Assembly (NCBI RefSeq): GCF_964275005.1
Contig: NC_092705.1
Coordinates: 14,755,885 to 14,819,884 of the forward strand
DNA from: Diadema setosum
Lineage: Eukaryota; Echinodermata; Echinoidea; Diadematoida; Diadematidae
Length of the DNA: 64,000 nucleotides
Direction: 5' to 3'
Positions 25,601 through 35,734 of the stretch are shown here, piece by piece. Within the stretch, counting starts at the first letter, position 1, and every line of letters begins with the position of its first letter. Below the pieces are notes generated by a model. It was not told where the DNA came from. It did not search any database and was given only the letters and a program-made list of their open reading frames with translations. A program made the position numbers and the translations under genes.

Positions 25601-25926
25601 ATGATATTCAGTAATGTTTAATCTTTCTCATTCAACTCTTTCTTCCCCAATCCGTCCCCCTCCATCTCTCTGCCACCTTCTTCCTCAATGTTTCATGATG
25701 TCCAGGTGAGGGGTACTACAGCGGATCAGGTAGCGGGAGCGGCTCCGGGGATGGTACAGATGGCCCTGATGACACCGGTCTCTTCCCCTACAGCACAAAC
25801 TTCGAAGACCCTCTCTACCGTCCGACGAGATTGCCGGCGGACGGGGGCGCATCGTCTCTTCACGTCTGTAGCCCCATCCTCCTGTCCCTCCTATCCCTGG
25901 CTGCCATCATCTTTCTCAGATGTTGA
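1433..25926 (+). CDS. GPC4/6-like: Glypican, GPC4/GPC6 class (5'-partial, seven spliced exons)
   Basis: Cell-surface GPI-anchored heparan sulfate proteoglycan that in this family modulates Wnt, Hedgehog, FGF and BMP signalling. Coding exons are 1433-1666, 2169-2334, 11839-11969, 21943-22359, 23377-23576, 24569-24744 and 25706-25926. Every junction has AG/GT borders and joins in phase, giving about 514 residues. Seen: LKPFGEVP and ARTFVQGL motifs, the cysteine block YCPHCKG...[35 protein letters not shown], five SG pairs and a hydrophobic GPI tail. These match vertebrate GPC4/6 in order, without gaps except an acidic insertion in exon 4. The signal peptide and N-terminal roughly 150 residues must lie upstream of the window. 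GPC4/6 (Dally-like) rather than GPC3/5 is judged from the motif wording. The two long introns hold many MITEs. Confidence 0.95.
1667..2168 (+). other. Glypican intron, 502 bp
   Basis: Bounded by gtatga and tcaacag. It contains a degenerate GTGTA-type simple repeat (about 1727-1775). No gene seen. Confidence 0.8.
2169..2334 (+). CDS. GPC4/6-like: Glypican exon (central cysteine block)
   Basis: Acceptor tcaacag, donor gtaaga; 55 codons plus one base. It encodes [20 protein letters not shown], then [18 protein letters not shown] and EWNYF. The cysteine spacing C-x9-C-x2-C-x8-C-x3-C-x6-C is the glypican hallmark that builds disulfides between the lobes. The split codon completes as Asp with the next exon (…YF-D-AM), as in human …NNFIDAM. 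Confidence 0.94.
3750..4530. repeat. Pyrimidine tract followed by long purine-rich degenerate repeat
   Basis: The + strand switches from CCCCA/CT-rich (3756-3840) to strongly purine-rich (3955-4530). Loosely repeated phrases such as gagattatggaa, ggtaatggggag and a 15-base G run near 4132-4148 are seen. All open frames here are low-complexity shadows. Confidence 0.7.
5130..5460. promoter_or_regulatory. Candidate intronic regulatory island 1
   Basis: Unique, GC-richer than its AT-rich surroundings, with CACGTG (5218-5223). Overlapping open frames on both strands have no family match, so I read it as non-coding. Confidence 0.25.
6190..6450. promoter_or_regulatory. Candidate intronic regulatory island 2
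   Basis: Unique GC-rich segment with an AP-1 type TGACTCA (6365-6371) next to a TGACGTGA CRE-like site and a CATTAATG site. Confidence 0.25.
7405..7459. repeat. CAGA/CA microsatellite
   Basis: Runs of acagac followed by acacac. Produces spurious open frames on both strands. Confidence 0.8.
7943..8379. mobile_element. pogo/Tigger-like MITE, 437 bp
   Basis: Left end CAGTTGAACCTCTATTATCC, right end ATACGAGAGGTTCAACTG, with TA on both sides (7941-7942, 8380-8381). Subterminal repeats of TATCCGG recur. CAGT ends plus a TA target are typical of pogo-type Tc1/mariner elements. No transposase frame remains. Confidence 0.8.
9430..9660. promoter_or_regulatory. Candidate intronic regulatory island 3 (X-box-like)
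   Basis: GTTTCCATGGCAAT (9612-9625) is close to the RFX X-box consensus GTTNCCATGGNAAC. TGACTCA follows at 9629-9635. Confidence 0.3.
11839..11969 (+). CDS. GPC4/6-like: Glypican exon (helical FNIESV-like segment)
   Basis: Acceptor tcctcccag, donor gtgaga; 131 bases (two completing the Asp codon, then 43 codons). It encodes [19 protein letters not shown] and [19 protein letters not shown], matching human GPC4 AERLEGPFNIESV and DAIMNMQDNSVQVS. It lies 9.5 kb after the previous exon and 10 kb before the next. Confidence 0.93.
12474..12549. repeat. AATG tetranucleotide array
   Basis: About eighteen tandem aatg units with one gattg variant and a final aaag. Confidence 0.9.
13060..13300. promoter_or_regulatory. 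Candidate intronic regulatory island 4 (homeodomain sites)
   Basis: GGATTA (near 13107, Otx type), GATTAATA and palindromic CTAATTAG (13241-13248) cluster in unique CpG-rich sequence inside the 10-kb intron. Confidence 0.3.
16075..16245. repeat. 57-bp tandem repeat, three copies
   Basis: Units begin at 16075, 16132 and 16189 (gctttgtcattacactg...). They are identical except one base in copy 3. Because 57 is a multiple of three, the minus strand stays open through all copies; I regard that frame as accidental. Confidence 0.92.
18575..18664 (+). mobile_element. TTAA-bounded palindromic repeat, copy 2
   Basis: Starts TTAACCCGTTGAAGAC and ends TGTCCTCAACGGGTTAA, 90 bp. The same interior order occurs as in copy 3: tcccgagta, then gtctatgggaa, then tagcaaaatcag. 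Confidence 0.7.
19305..19487. mobile_element. CTGTA-type MITE, copy 1
   Basis: Ends CTGTAAACTTCGATATTTTC and ...ATTTCCATGTTTACAG with TA on both sides (19303-19304, 19488-19489). Same family as 30015 and 43865. Tc1/mariner-like by TA target and short ends (inference). Confidence 0.65.
20953..21417. mobile_element. Possible inverted-repeat element
   Basis: Left TTCAGACGCAAGCGAG and right TTTGCGTCTGAA form short inverted ends. The interior has many repeats of cgttat/atttcgtta and a C run. No clear target duplication. Confidence 0.4.
21943..22359 (+). CDS. GPC4/6-like: Glypican exon with furin-like site, acidic insertion and RGD
   Basis: Acceptor gtctgtag, donor gtaagg; 139 codons in phase 0. 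It begins VFNGCG, matching human VFQGCG. RLRR (21976-21987) fits the R-x-R-R proprotein convertase consensus, at the place where vertebrate GPC4 is cleaved. About 100 residues follow that have no counterpart in vertebrate GPC4/6. They are rich in Glu, with two uninterrupted poly-Glu runs near 22121-22166 and 22204-22236. The exon ends in a Gly/Arg-rich stretch containing RGD (22336-22344). The strong GAG/GGA repeat means length may vary between individuals. The reverse-strand open frames here are poly-Ser/Pro shadows. Confidence 0.9.
22360..23376 (+). other. Glypican intron, 1.0 kb
   Basis: Bounded by gtaagg and ccggcag. AT-rich with short T and GT runs (about 23038-23060). Nothing else recognised. 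Confidence 0.75.
23377..23576 (+). CDS. GPC4/6-like: Glypican exon (AAGTNLDRL / ENCWNG)
   Basis: Acceptor tatccggcag, donor gtgtgt; 66 codons plus two bases. It encodes [31 protein letters not shown] and [12 protein letters not shown]. Human GPC4 has [31 protein letters not shown] and EDDCWNGKGKSR. Both conserved cysteines are present. Confidence 0.94.
23577..24568 (+). other. Glypican intron, 1.0 kb, with a MITE
   Basis: Bounded by gtgtgt and ctcctag. It contains poly-T runs and the inverted-repeat element at 24042-24362. Confidence 0.75.
24042..24362. mobile_element. Palindromic MITE, 321 bp
   Basis: Ends ATACCCATGTCCCACAG and ...GTGGAATGTGGGTAT with TA on both sides. Internal inverted pairs extend inward: gtgtatcaaatcgcagtc opposite gactgtgattcgatacac. 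Confidence 0.75.
24569..24744 (+). CDS. GPC4/6-like: Glypican exon (NNPEV helix region)
   Basis: Acceptor ctcctcctag, donor gtgaga; one base, 58 codons, one base. It encodes [20 protein letters not shown], then [19 protein letters not shown], matching human GNGLANQGNNPEVQV and LRVMTSKMKNAYNGNDVDF. It leads into the glycosaminoglycan attachment region. Confidence 0.93.
24745..25705 (+). other. Glypican intron, 1.0 kb
   Basis: Bounded by gtgaga and gtccag. The part near 25440-25580 resembles, in opposite orientation, a stretch at 54060-54245, so it is probably a dispersed repeat. Pyrimidine-rich just before the acceptor. Confidence 0.7.
25706..25926 (+). CDS. GPC4/6-like: Glypican last exon: heparan sulfate sites and GPI-anchor signal
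   Basis: Acceptor gatgtccag; two bases then 72 codons and TGA at 25924-25926. After GEGYY come five consecutive Ser-Gly pairs (25720-25749) next to acidic residues, the classic heparan sulfate attachment context. The end is a small-residue stretch (DGGASS) followed by the hydrophobic tail [16 protein letters not shown], fitting a GPI transamidase signal; the omega site is probably within GGASS (inference). The cysteine pair found in this region of vertebrate GPC4 is absent. A longer open frame in another phase covers this exon but is a shadow. Confidence 0.92.
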
Positions 25927-28900
25927 TGACTTCAAGTCACAGAACTCCTCTCCCACTTTCTCTGTGTCTCTCTATCTTCTCATATTTTGTTTAACCCTTT
26001 CCTGGAAGGGGGTGGGGGTGTGGAGGAACCGGGCGCATCTGAGACTTCGCAACAGGTGGTCACAACTCAAACAAGATGATGCGGCGGAGTCTGGGGAATA
26101 TATTTGGAGATGTTTTGCTGGTCGACCCGGAGCAGAAGTCGATGGATGACAAAAGCCGATGCGACGAAATGCTGAACAGAGTTTGTGTGAGATTTTGGCC
26201 ACATCTCAGCGCCTCAAGAAGGAAAGTGCAGAAGGGCTGTGAGAATATTTGGAAGAGACCAATGACTGCTTCTCACAAATTAGTTGTGACTTCCCGCTTA
26301 CAGCTTGCGCCTGCCTACAATGTGTATGGGAAAATCAACAGAGGATTGCAAAAGCCAAGTCATTCATTCATGTCGAGACACACAAAATCAAAGTTATGAG
26401 TAAATAAATCCTTGCTCCATGAGTAGGTACGTTTTTGGCGTCTGATAATTCAATGGTTCCAAGTCACAGATAAAGAGACTGATATTAGCGAGAAGAGAAA
26501 ACTACAGTTGACTTTTTGTTTCATGTAATCTTCAATTTACTCTGAACTTCTGGATGTGAAGCACAGGTATTGCTTTGGAAACATGTGGAAGTAAAAATGC
26601 ATCACTATGACACCTGTGCATGTAAAGTTTGAACAAGCTAGGCATGTGAGACTACAAACTGGAATGACCATGCTGTTCTTTTTTCCTAAGTTATTCCGAC
26701 ACACTTACATCCATGTTGGTACTTATGTAAAAAGGTTGTTCGGTGACATCATTTTTATTGTGCTGGTCCACAAGAGGCAGAATTGTAAACATCTAAAACC
26801 AAAATTAGTCTTTCTTTTTATTCCTTGAGAGAGTTTTCCTGATGACCAATTAAACTCAGGCTGTGACAAACAATTTCTTTTTTTTTTTGACCAAGGGATT
26901 TTTACGAAACCCAAGAAAAAGCAACTAGTTGCAGACAAGGAGAGGCAATTTCTTGGCACTAAATATTTGTCTATGATGTGTATACCCCAAGTTACTGTAG
27001 ATGTTATAAGAAGATGATAGCAATTCAGTTAACATTTACATCTTTGCTCAATAAGAGACTGCAATCTTCAAGGATGCCATCTCGTTTATTAGTTCAATAG
27101 TTATAATCACAACTGACCACAAGGTTGATAGGAAGTCTGACCATTGGTTCTCACCATATCTTGGTCTCTTTCTCAGGAGGAGTGTTGTACTCAGAACAGC
27201 CATTTTACAGTTGTCAAGAGGCTTTGTGTTTTTTTGACATTGTGCATAAATCGCGCCATTTCCCAACATCATCATCACCTTTTGCTTGAGGTAATCAAGT
27301 GAATTATATTCATGTTCTCTCTGTCTCTTGATGGCAGCACTGTAAAGAGTGATGAATATCTTTAAGAGCAATGCCAAAGATACCAGTGACAACAAGACCT
27401 TGACATTGTGATGATATGGCCAGTACGGTTTGTCTTCTGATCAGCAGTGCATTAAGAACAGCGATGTCCCAATGAACGAATGCTCATCCCTCATCATCTC
27501 CAAATAAAGGGGCAAAATATCGGGCGTGGTCCCTCCCCTCACTCCCCTCCCTCACCCCACTTACTGCTTTTTACTCTTCCTGATTTGAATTCATTATTTT
27601 GTATCGTTATAATTCTTTTTTTATAGTGTGAGGTATTTCTGACTCTCAAATGCTTTCAACTATTTTTGTCTTACAATGCCACTTGAAGAGAACATATGAA
27701 AAAAAAAAAGAAGACAAAAAAAAGTACTATGAAGCCAAACATTTGGACCAAGAAAAACTGGTTTCAGCCTTGTCCTTAGCTGAAGAACACCAAGGAGCCA
27801 AGCGTTGTGAAAGTATAAATGTTCAATCATTGTCGGTAGACCATGTGACATCTTCCTTAAAAAGAATCAAGGCCGTTTCGTCTGCGGAATGGAAGACAAG
27901 GGGGATTGTATATGCATTTGTTACTCTTTTCATGTAAAATTGTTCAGTTGGATTTTAACCCTTCCTCGTAGGGTAAGTTTGATGTTTAGTTTACTGCCCT
28001 GCTTCACAAAGAATGCTTAAAAAAAAAATCACTGCATCGTATATATTTGTTGTATAAAAGTATTAGGGGAGACAAAAGGTTTATTTCTTCCCACAAGAGT
28101 GTCAAAATGTATTATTAACTTTTCCTCTTCTGACATATATTCGTATTTATAAATATATTCAGTTTGCTTTCTGTTGTATGTTACTGTGAAAACCCTTTGT
28201 ACGATAGAAAATGTCACAGGAAATTTTTATTTCTCTGACTGAAAGTACTGAATACGGGAGAGGTCTTTTTAAGAGCTAGTTGTACAAATTTGTGTCTTTT
28301 TAAAGATTGCTTCAATATTGACAAAAATCCTAGCCATTGCCAATTTATTTGTTTATTAATTTTTTTTTACTCAGTTGACAGAGGGAGAGTGTGTGTGTGT
28401 GTGAGAGATGAAACAATAACTCCTGGCAAAGAATTTTAAGAATTATGATGGGCAGTGCGCTTTGTATGTGAATACTAGTGAGAGTTCCATAGTGATGAAT
28501 ATATTTAAAAATTGGTGCCAATTTTTATATGACATTTTAGACGTGATTGTACATCAGCTGCTGCATACTAACGCTTTGTAAAAGTAGGGTGTGTTGTCAA
28601 TGTTCAGTCATTGATAGTTGTGCTATCTCAGACCCTGTGATGAATACTAACCTCATTGGCTTTAATTTGAAGAGAATTAAGACGGAGCTACAGTATGTAC
28701 CTTGTATGCAGTAGTTATGTGTGCACAACAAAATAAGAGGTTGACTTCCGAACAGCATTCATGGTAGCCTTCCTGTCAGGCTGTTAGCTGCTTCCCCTGT
28801 ATACGTGCAGGCCTTTTAAATGATCGTGTACATCAGTCTGGAGTCAAGACTACCAGTTCCCAGAGTATGTCTGACAAACCACAAGGCTAGATGTGTTCCA

Positions 28901-30014
28901 AAAGAGAGTGTCTTCTTTAATGTGAGACAGTCATCAAATGGGACAAGGTACAGTTGTGGGGGGGAAAATAGCAGTTGACAGCCTGTTAGCAAGGCTACAA
29001 TTGTGAGTGAACAGTTGCCCTTCTTGGGTGAATTAAAATGTGAGGATGTGGCTCAAATCATGGGTAAATCCTCAGCAATTGAGTTGTAGTGAGGCACTAA
29101 AAAAGACCATGGATGTACAATGAAGCTAAAAAGCCTAGCAGAGGTTGACTAAGACTGCATTCATGATATTCACCAGTCTTCAATGTAAAACCTCGACAGA
29201 ACAAGTAACTTGAATGTATCTCATATGGGCATAATTGTGGTTTACCTTCCCGAATTATTTTCAGTTTTCTGTCATGTACTTCTTCTTTTTTTTCCTTCAT
29301 TTTTTTATGGCTTTGGACTGTGGATAAACTAAAAGGTATTTTGATACTCTGTAACTAGTGGATATATATATATTTGATCTGTATTGAGCTGTTTTTTGAT
29401 GCCAGAGTCCAGATGCCGTTTTCTGTATGATAGTGACGTGTAGTATATGCAATTTAACAGGGTGTATGATACAGTCGGGTCAAACATTGCCACGGTAGTG
29501 GTGTGTCGCATGTTTTGTTCTTGTCGCAAGTCTATCCCTTCAGACAATCATTCAAAGAGGAGGATTTCTGCTGTTTTATCTCTGTGTGGCTTCGAGTTGC
29601 AAATGTTGCGGAGCAGCCTTGGCACTATGTGTCTGGTATCGATGTAGCGGAAGTGTGTGGTTGTTGTGAATTTTCTTATCAAAGAATAGATTCGAATCTT
29701 GACATGAATCCTATAAAAAGTTTCAAGTAAAAACAAGAAAGTAAATCAAAGGGTGATTGATAACAGGTTGGAAAACTACGTGTTTCCATCAGAGAATGCA
29801 CCCCAAACTTCAGTACATGCGAGTTTGAAGGTTTTAATAGATAAAGTGGTATACGTCTGTCACCTGTAACTGCACCAGATCATGATGCTCTTGAATTGGA
29901 CTTAGAATCAAAGTAATGACACACAGGGCTCAATGCCCCAAACCTCCCTTCCTCCAGCTTTAATGTAGACATGATAACTGGGAAGAACAGCACCAAGTGA
30001 TAATCTTGAATGTA

Positions 30015-30186
30015 CTGTAGAAGTGGATATTTTCGCGCGACTAATTTTTTGCGCTGAGCTGCGTAAGAAGAGTCCCACAAGTTTTTACTTTTGCAGAATG
30101 AAGACATCAATTACTGGAATATATGGCGAGCAAAAGTATTAGCATGCTTTTATTTTTCAACACTGCGAAAATTTCCACTTTTACAG
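30015..30186. mobile_element. CTGTA-type MITE, copy 2
   Basis: Ends CTGTAGAAGTGGATATTTTC and GAAAATTTCCACTTTTACAG, flanked by TA (30013-30014, 30187-30188). 172 bp, inside the putative long glypican 3' UTR. Confidence 0.75.
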
Positions 30187-30289
30187 TATTTGAGATACTT
30201 TTGCACAAGTCAATATGACAAGGCATGCCAAGTAGCACAACAGTTTTGATTTTCTCACATTTACTATGCATTCTATGATTTAAAAACAC

Positions 30290-30338
30290 TAACACACACA
30301 CACATACACACACATACACACACACACACACACACACC
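30290..30338. repeat. CA microsatellite
   Basis: Imperfect (CA)n with single T interruptions. Confidence 0.9.
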
Positions 30339-31307
30339 ACAAAATGTAGTAGCAGTTATGCAGATGAAAGTGAGAACCAATATGTGAATACTTAAATTGC
30401 CAAATTAGTCGATGATATTATGATGACGGGGTAGAGTAAAAATTGTGACAGCTGACATGTAACTGTGAGTTATGATTTTTACTAAATCATTGTTTTTGCT
30501 AGGTAAACTAAATCACATTTTAGTGGCTTTTGTTGGTGCTTGCTTTTGTAGTGTCATGATGTAACTTCTGTATGACATACATACTCCCCTCTTGATTTTT
30601 CTAGTTGATTACGAGCTCTGACACATATTGTGTGACTGCTTCATTGTATGTATCTTTCTCAACACTGACTTGTTCCTCCATGCATTTTGAGCAAAGCTTG
30701 TCAATCTCGTAGTGGACAATGGATTAGATGACCTCACTCAACTGTGGTGCCATGGGAGTATGGTTTCAACCAGGCTGTGTGAACTCAAATCGAGGCTCTC
30801 TATGAAACTGACATCATTGTAAATTATATTTTGTACATCCACACTTTGTCAGGTGTACAGGACAGCTTCTCTTTTTCTTTTATGTAGTTGCTAACGCTGC
30901 CAAACAACAGTAGTTAATATATATTAAATATCTATTTAGACATATAGCTACTTGAGAAGCAGAAGGATATTATTTCCTATGACTTGTGTGTAGAGTTTTA
31001 AGTCCTTCTGTTTCTCAAATTATAATATATTCGTGTAATTCGAACAATTTTGTGACCTCTTCTGCTAGGTTAGAGTTCTATCTGCTTGGATCAGGAAAGA
31101 ATCATGTTTAAAGAAAACCAAACTTCAGAGTGAATATAGCTTCATGGGCATCTTGCTGTATTTATGTATGATATGATATTGTATGTTTTTATTCTGAAAA
31201 AAACAAAAACAAAATAATTTTCCAGCACTGTTTTGTAAATATGAAAAAGTTACAAGGACTGTAGAAGGGGAAAGAGGTGAAGAGTGAAAGAGTGATTTCT
31301 GATTTGG

Positions 31308-31383
31308 ATGTGTGTATGTGGTGTGTGAATGTCTGTGTGTTTGTGTGTGTTTGTGTGCATGTGTTTTTGCGTGTGTTTGTGTT
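31308..31383. repeat. GT/GTTT microsatellite
   Basis: Degenerate gtgtgttt runs. Confidence 0.8.
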
Positions 31384-33116
31384 TAAAAGAGACAGCATGA
31401 ACGAAGAACATGTACTGTACCTTAAGGCAAGACAATATTTGAATGTATAGCTGATGCTTTGTTGTCATGACAATTGTAAAATGAATTTAAAAAAAAAATC
31501 AGGCTGTAGCTATGAATCAATGTCAAATGTTGTGATGCAGTGAGCTTATGAGGATACAAAACAGTAAAAACCAATCATGGTAAATGCAGGCATAGAGAGT
31601 AAGGAAGATTTGTTTGCTGGTGAGCAGACAAGTTTCTATGGACGGATGTTACAAATCAAAACATGTTCAGTATTTACAGACAGCATTGTAAGGATTTAAT
31701 ACTGGACACAAGGGACAGTACTGACCAGTTGTCATGCTTGTCCACTGGTGTGTTGTCCGATCATAAAAAATTCTTCAGTAGAAAGGTCTAAAAAAAAACT
31801 TAAATGTAGCTAATAGCTGAGATGTGCTTGCAGCCATTGTCCGTAAAATTGGAAATAGAGTAAACCTAGGTGTTGAGTATGATGATTTTTTTTTATTTTG
31901 TTTTTTAATGCCTCCATTTTTTTAATGTTTGGATGAAAGTTTGCTATGAGCCCTATAACTAATATATGGCTACAGCAACATTTCATCTCATTTTTCTCCT
32001 AATTTGTATGACTGATACTTAAGGATTGAGGAAATTATGTTGAAGTTAAATATGTCAGCGCTATGATGAAGAGGAATTAAAGACTTAAGATATCATCAAC
32101 TAGATACAGTTTTCTTATTAATTGTATTTTTCTTGATCATGAAAGTTTTCTTTTTCTAAATGTACTCATAAAGTTAGATGGTATATATAAGGGATTTGGT
32201 TGTAACTATATTTTTATTATGTAATTGGTAGGCTTGATTACCTGTAACAAAAATTTTCTCAGCTGTTGCCTGCTGGTATGATGTGATCTAGTGTCAACCG
32301 GCCATTCAGTGCGTGTTGTGCCAAGGGGGTATGGTTTTTAGTTGTCTGTTCTTAATGTTCAGTAATCAGTTCTTCAAAAAGTATTTGCTTATTGCAAACA
32401 TCCAGCATGACAGACAGAACAGTATTAAATCTCCATAGTCACACGTGTTTAGCTATCCATTTGTCATTGTCACATCAACAATTTTTTTTTCACTTCTATT
32501 TCATTGTGTAAGAGCATTTCAGTTATCTGTTAAGGGACTCATCGGCTTCAATTCTTTCTTTTTTTTTTTAATAGTCTGTCTATAAGTGAGTGCCAGTGGC
32601 ATTATGTACTATAATTTTATAGACAAGTGTTGAAGTTCGACATTTGTCATACCCATGTTTGGACTTTTTTTGTATCAATGCAGAAACTTTTCTATCCTTG
32701 AGTTGTGCTACTCATGAACATTTTCTGACAGTTTTCTTCAAGCTATGACATTACTAGTGACAGTTCAAACCTTTTTTGTCAGCAAAATACACTCTGAGAG
32801 ATACTTCTGTACAAGACAAACCCTATGTCACAAATACCTACTCATATAAAGTCAACTTTTAGCTGTACTTTTAAGAATATGTAAATTTTCTAACTTTATT
32901 TGTGAATACTCGTTGTGATAAATATATATTTGTATGTATTGTCTTTTGCTCTTTTTCTTGATGTATGTTCTCTGTGTATGTAATACTTCCTTGCAAAAAC
33001 ACCAACCATGTTTTTAAGAAAAAGACGTTCTTGAAAATTATTAACTTTTTATCCTTGTGATTTGCCCATTTTATTCCTCTCTTGTATGCCAAGTGTACGT
33101 GCTCGGAATTTTTCAG

Positions 33117-33122
33117 AATAAA
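33117..33122 (+). terminator. Candidate distal polyadenylation signal of glypican
   Basis: Canonical AATAAA followed 25-50 bases later by a GT-rich downstream element. It ends a long gene-free, repeat-poor region on the glypican strand. A proximal alternative is AATAAA at 26403. Confidence 0.45.
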
Positions 33123-33750
33123 CCAAATGGTTTTGTCGACTATACAGTGTGTCTGTGACTTTGTGTTGTGATGTATGAACTAATGTAATAGAGTTGCCGT
33201 ATAGGTTTTCTTTTTATTTGAAATGATTTGAAGAAAACATGTGGTAATACACAGAGGAAGGTGAACTCAAGCATTTGTCACAGAAATCACAAACATAAAC
33301 AATTAAGATATTTTTCTTCAAGGAAGTGGTGAAAAAAATTTGAAAAATATTGTTCAGGACTGACTGATTATAGCACAGTCTTTCTGAGTATAATTAGTGA
33401 AAGAAAAATCACAGTTGCACACCTCTGGAAAAATAGTGAAAACATATCTATTCATCTATGCAGACTGTCAAACCATTATACAGGCCTATATTGGACACCA
33501 ATCATTCCAACACATCACAAGGTGTTCAGAATGCCGTCGGCTGCCAGGTAGAAATGTAGAAAAAAAAAAATAGAGAAGGGGGAGGGGGATTGAGAGGGAG
33601 GTAGAGATGGAGAGAGAAATGCGGGAGACAAAAAGCCAGGGGGGAATATATGAGATTATAAGGACAGATGAAGGATAGTTTGAAATGGAACATGAATATC
33701 AGTCAAATAACGCCATCTAAATTTATCTATCTATCTTACATATATATATA

Positions 33751-33995
33751 TGAAGGGTTTGTTTGCAAAAACCGATAAGTCCATTTTTGAAGATTTTGAA
33801 GTACGATCTCTGTCATGAAGTACAAAATAATACCTTTTAAATGATATATTGGTCACTACATATACAGGTATATTTCTTCAGTTATGGTCAAAAGAAGCAA
33901 AAATTTTCTTATTATTCTCTATATTTTTCTTGACCTTTAATCGCAAAGATCTCCATTTGGCAAATATGGACTTATCGGTTTTTGCAAACAAACTT

Positions 33996-33997
<2 letters not shown>
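33751..33997. mobile_element. MITE with near-perfect inverted ends inside a TA repeat
   Basis: Left TGAAGGGTTTGTTTGCAAAA continues accgataagtcca. Right tggacttatcggt is followed by TTTTGCAAACAAACTTCA. About 27 bases match exactly as inverted repeats; the outer part differs by a GG. TA-rich runs on both sides fit a TA target. 247 bp. Confidence 0.75.

Positions 33998-34002
<5 letters not shown>

Positions 34003-34061
<59 letters not shown>
34003..34061. repeat. AT microsatellite
   Basis: About 29 AT units. The open frame across it is an artefact. Confidence 0.95.
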
Positions 34062-34066
<5 letters not shown>

Positions 34067-34300
34067 TCAATTCAATTCAATTCAATTTATTGATTTCATA
34101 AAAGCAATACAGCCAATATTTGTACAACAATCAGATGGCAAGGAAAATCACGAAAAAGCCAGTGGCTTGAAGATTGTGATTCCCTGATACAGAAGTACAT
34201 TAAAAAACAGATTGGCATGAAAATACAAAATACAAAATGTTACATAATCACTAGATACTCAATAATAGACAAAAATACACATAAAAACAAACAGAACATA
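34062..34300 (-). mobile_element. LINE 3' tail (minus strand)
   Basis: Read on the minus strand it ends ...aaatcaataaattgaattgaattgaattgaat, i.e. AATAAA-like sequence followed by a short tandem ATTGA repeat. This is characteristic of CR1/L2/Rex-type non-LTR retrotransposon ends. No RT motif is visible here; the upstream limit is uncertain. Confidence 0.5.
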
Positions 34301-34427
34301 CATAAATACAACACAAAACAGAACGTCATGAATATATAATGTTCCATTACCTTGATAAAAACGTAATTAATCATAAGATTCAAAACGATATGCTGATTTT
34401 TATATGCTATAAAGATATATATATAAG

Positions 34428-34435
<8 letters not shown>

Positions 34436-34474
<39 letters not shown>

Positions 34475-34484
34475 TGTGTGTGTA
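34436..34484. repeat. TG microsatellite
   Basis: (TG)n with one TATG interruption. Confidence 0.95.
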
Positions 34485-35734
34485 AAGGCTCCAAGAAAAT
34501 AGACCTCCTACTTTTTTTTTGATAGTTTCTACATACATTGTATATGCATTGATTTAAATTAGAGAACAAACCCCTCACAAATTTGACCAATCCACCCCTA
34601 AAAATCGTAGTGGAGCTAACCAAGTTCCCTCAAATTCAGAGAAAGATGACATCACTCAGATGGATGTGGTTTTGAGCACACTTTCATCCCTGCATCCATC
34701 TTGACTGGACGTGTTATCTTTCTCTGCCTACAGGTAAGAAATCTAACTTGTACCCCGTTAAATCATTCTATATCATTATTGTTAACTGCTTTATGTAGTG
34801 AATTCTATGACATTTCGTGTTTTGTATTTGAATTGTATGTTTCCTCCAGGAAAAGAGGAATTTAGATTACAAAGGATGTTTTCAGAGAAGCTGTCTAATA
34901 TTCCTTAGTTATCATTCGATACTGGATATGACGGCGTGATTATGATATGTTATTGATTATAGATACTACCAGTTGTGTTATTATCATATTTGTGTAGTGA
35001 TTAAGCAGTTTTAATTACAAATTCCCGAAATACTTTCGCTTTTGCCTGACGGCAGGGATCATCTTATATGTTGTAAAAGTTTGTATTGCAAAAGATTGTA
35101 CAGAAGTGTTCTGTTTTATAAGAGAGGAATAGAATACAGAATCGAGCAGGAAAGAGAGAGAAAAGCTGGCATTTTGAGAGATAAAGTAAAACTAAAGAAG
35201 TAGAGTTGTTTTGCAGCATAACATTCAGTTTCAGTTTATCTTAAAGTATTTACCAACAGACCAAAGAAGTTAATGTTTGCCATATTCAGGTTTGATATTG
35301 TATCAAAACCCTTTTAATTATGTTTCAGCTTGTATAGATACATTCACAGATTAATTAAGCCATATGTAGCTGTGTTTAAATTGGCTGAATCCTTTTGTAT
35401 TTCACATGACTGGTTACAGTTAAGCTGTATGATTTTGGTAAAAGAGAAACTCGACGATTAATTAGAATAATTAGGAGAAGTTATTACAAGTAATAATTAG
35501 ATTAATTTTGATTAGTAAATGTTGAGTACAAGTGCTATAATTAACCTTCAATGTTGTAAACTAGATTCTTTGAGGTAAAAATCAAGTATTATATTGAACA
35601 AGATAGCTTATCAAGAACACTTTGTAGGGGGAAAAAAGGGGAAATCGGGGAAAAATATCACAACACCCATGAATTAAAATTTCCAAAGATTCCGCCGTTA
35701 CATAAAGTTCCCGTCTAAGCACTGGCGTAGCAAA

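Larger units (their letters stand above)
25927..33145 (+). other. Probable very long glypican 3' UTR or gene-free flank
   Basis: No plausible coding exon occurs over about 7.2 kb. AATAAA occurs at 26403-26408, 27503-27508 and 33117-33122. The last is followed by a GT-rich stretch (tgtgtctgtgactttgtgttgtg region, about 33147-33170), typical of a cleavage site. Transposon content is low compared with the introns (one MITE at 30015-30186), consistent with transcribed UTR. CA and GT microsatellites lie at about 30290-30338 and 31308-31383. Whether transcription runs the full distance is inference. Confidence 0.45.

Noticed and set aside
25688..26149. 153-codon open frame over the last glypican exon
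   Set aside because: It is in another phase. The phase set by the preceding exon gives the SG repeats, GPI tail and stop at 25926.
26076..26399. 107-codon open frame after the glypican stop
   Set aside because: No family resemblance; lies in the probable 3' UTR.
34012..34060. Open frame encoding Ile-Tyr repeats
   Set aside because: Translation of an AT microsatellite; the same applies to 59090-59160 and 61296-61340.
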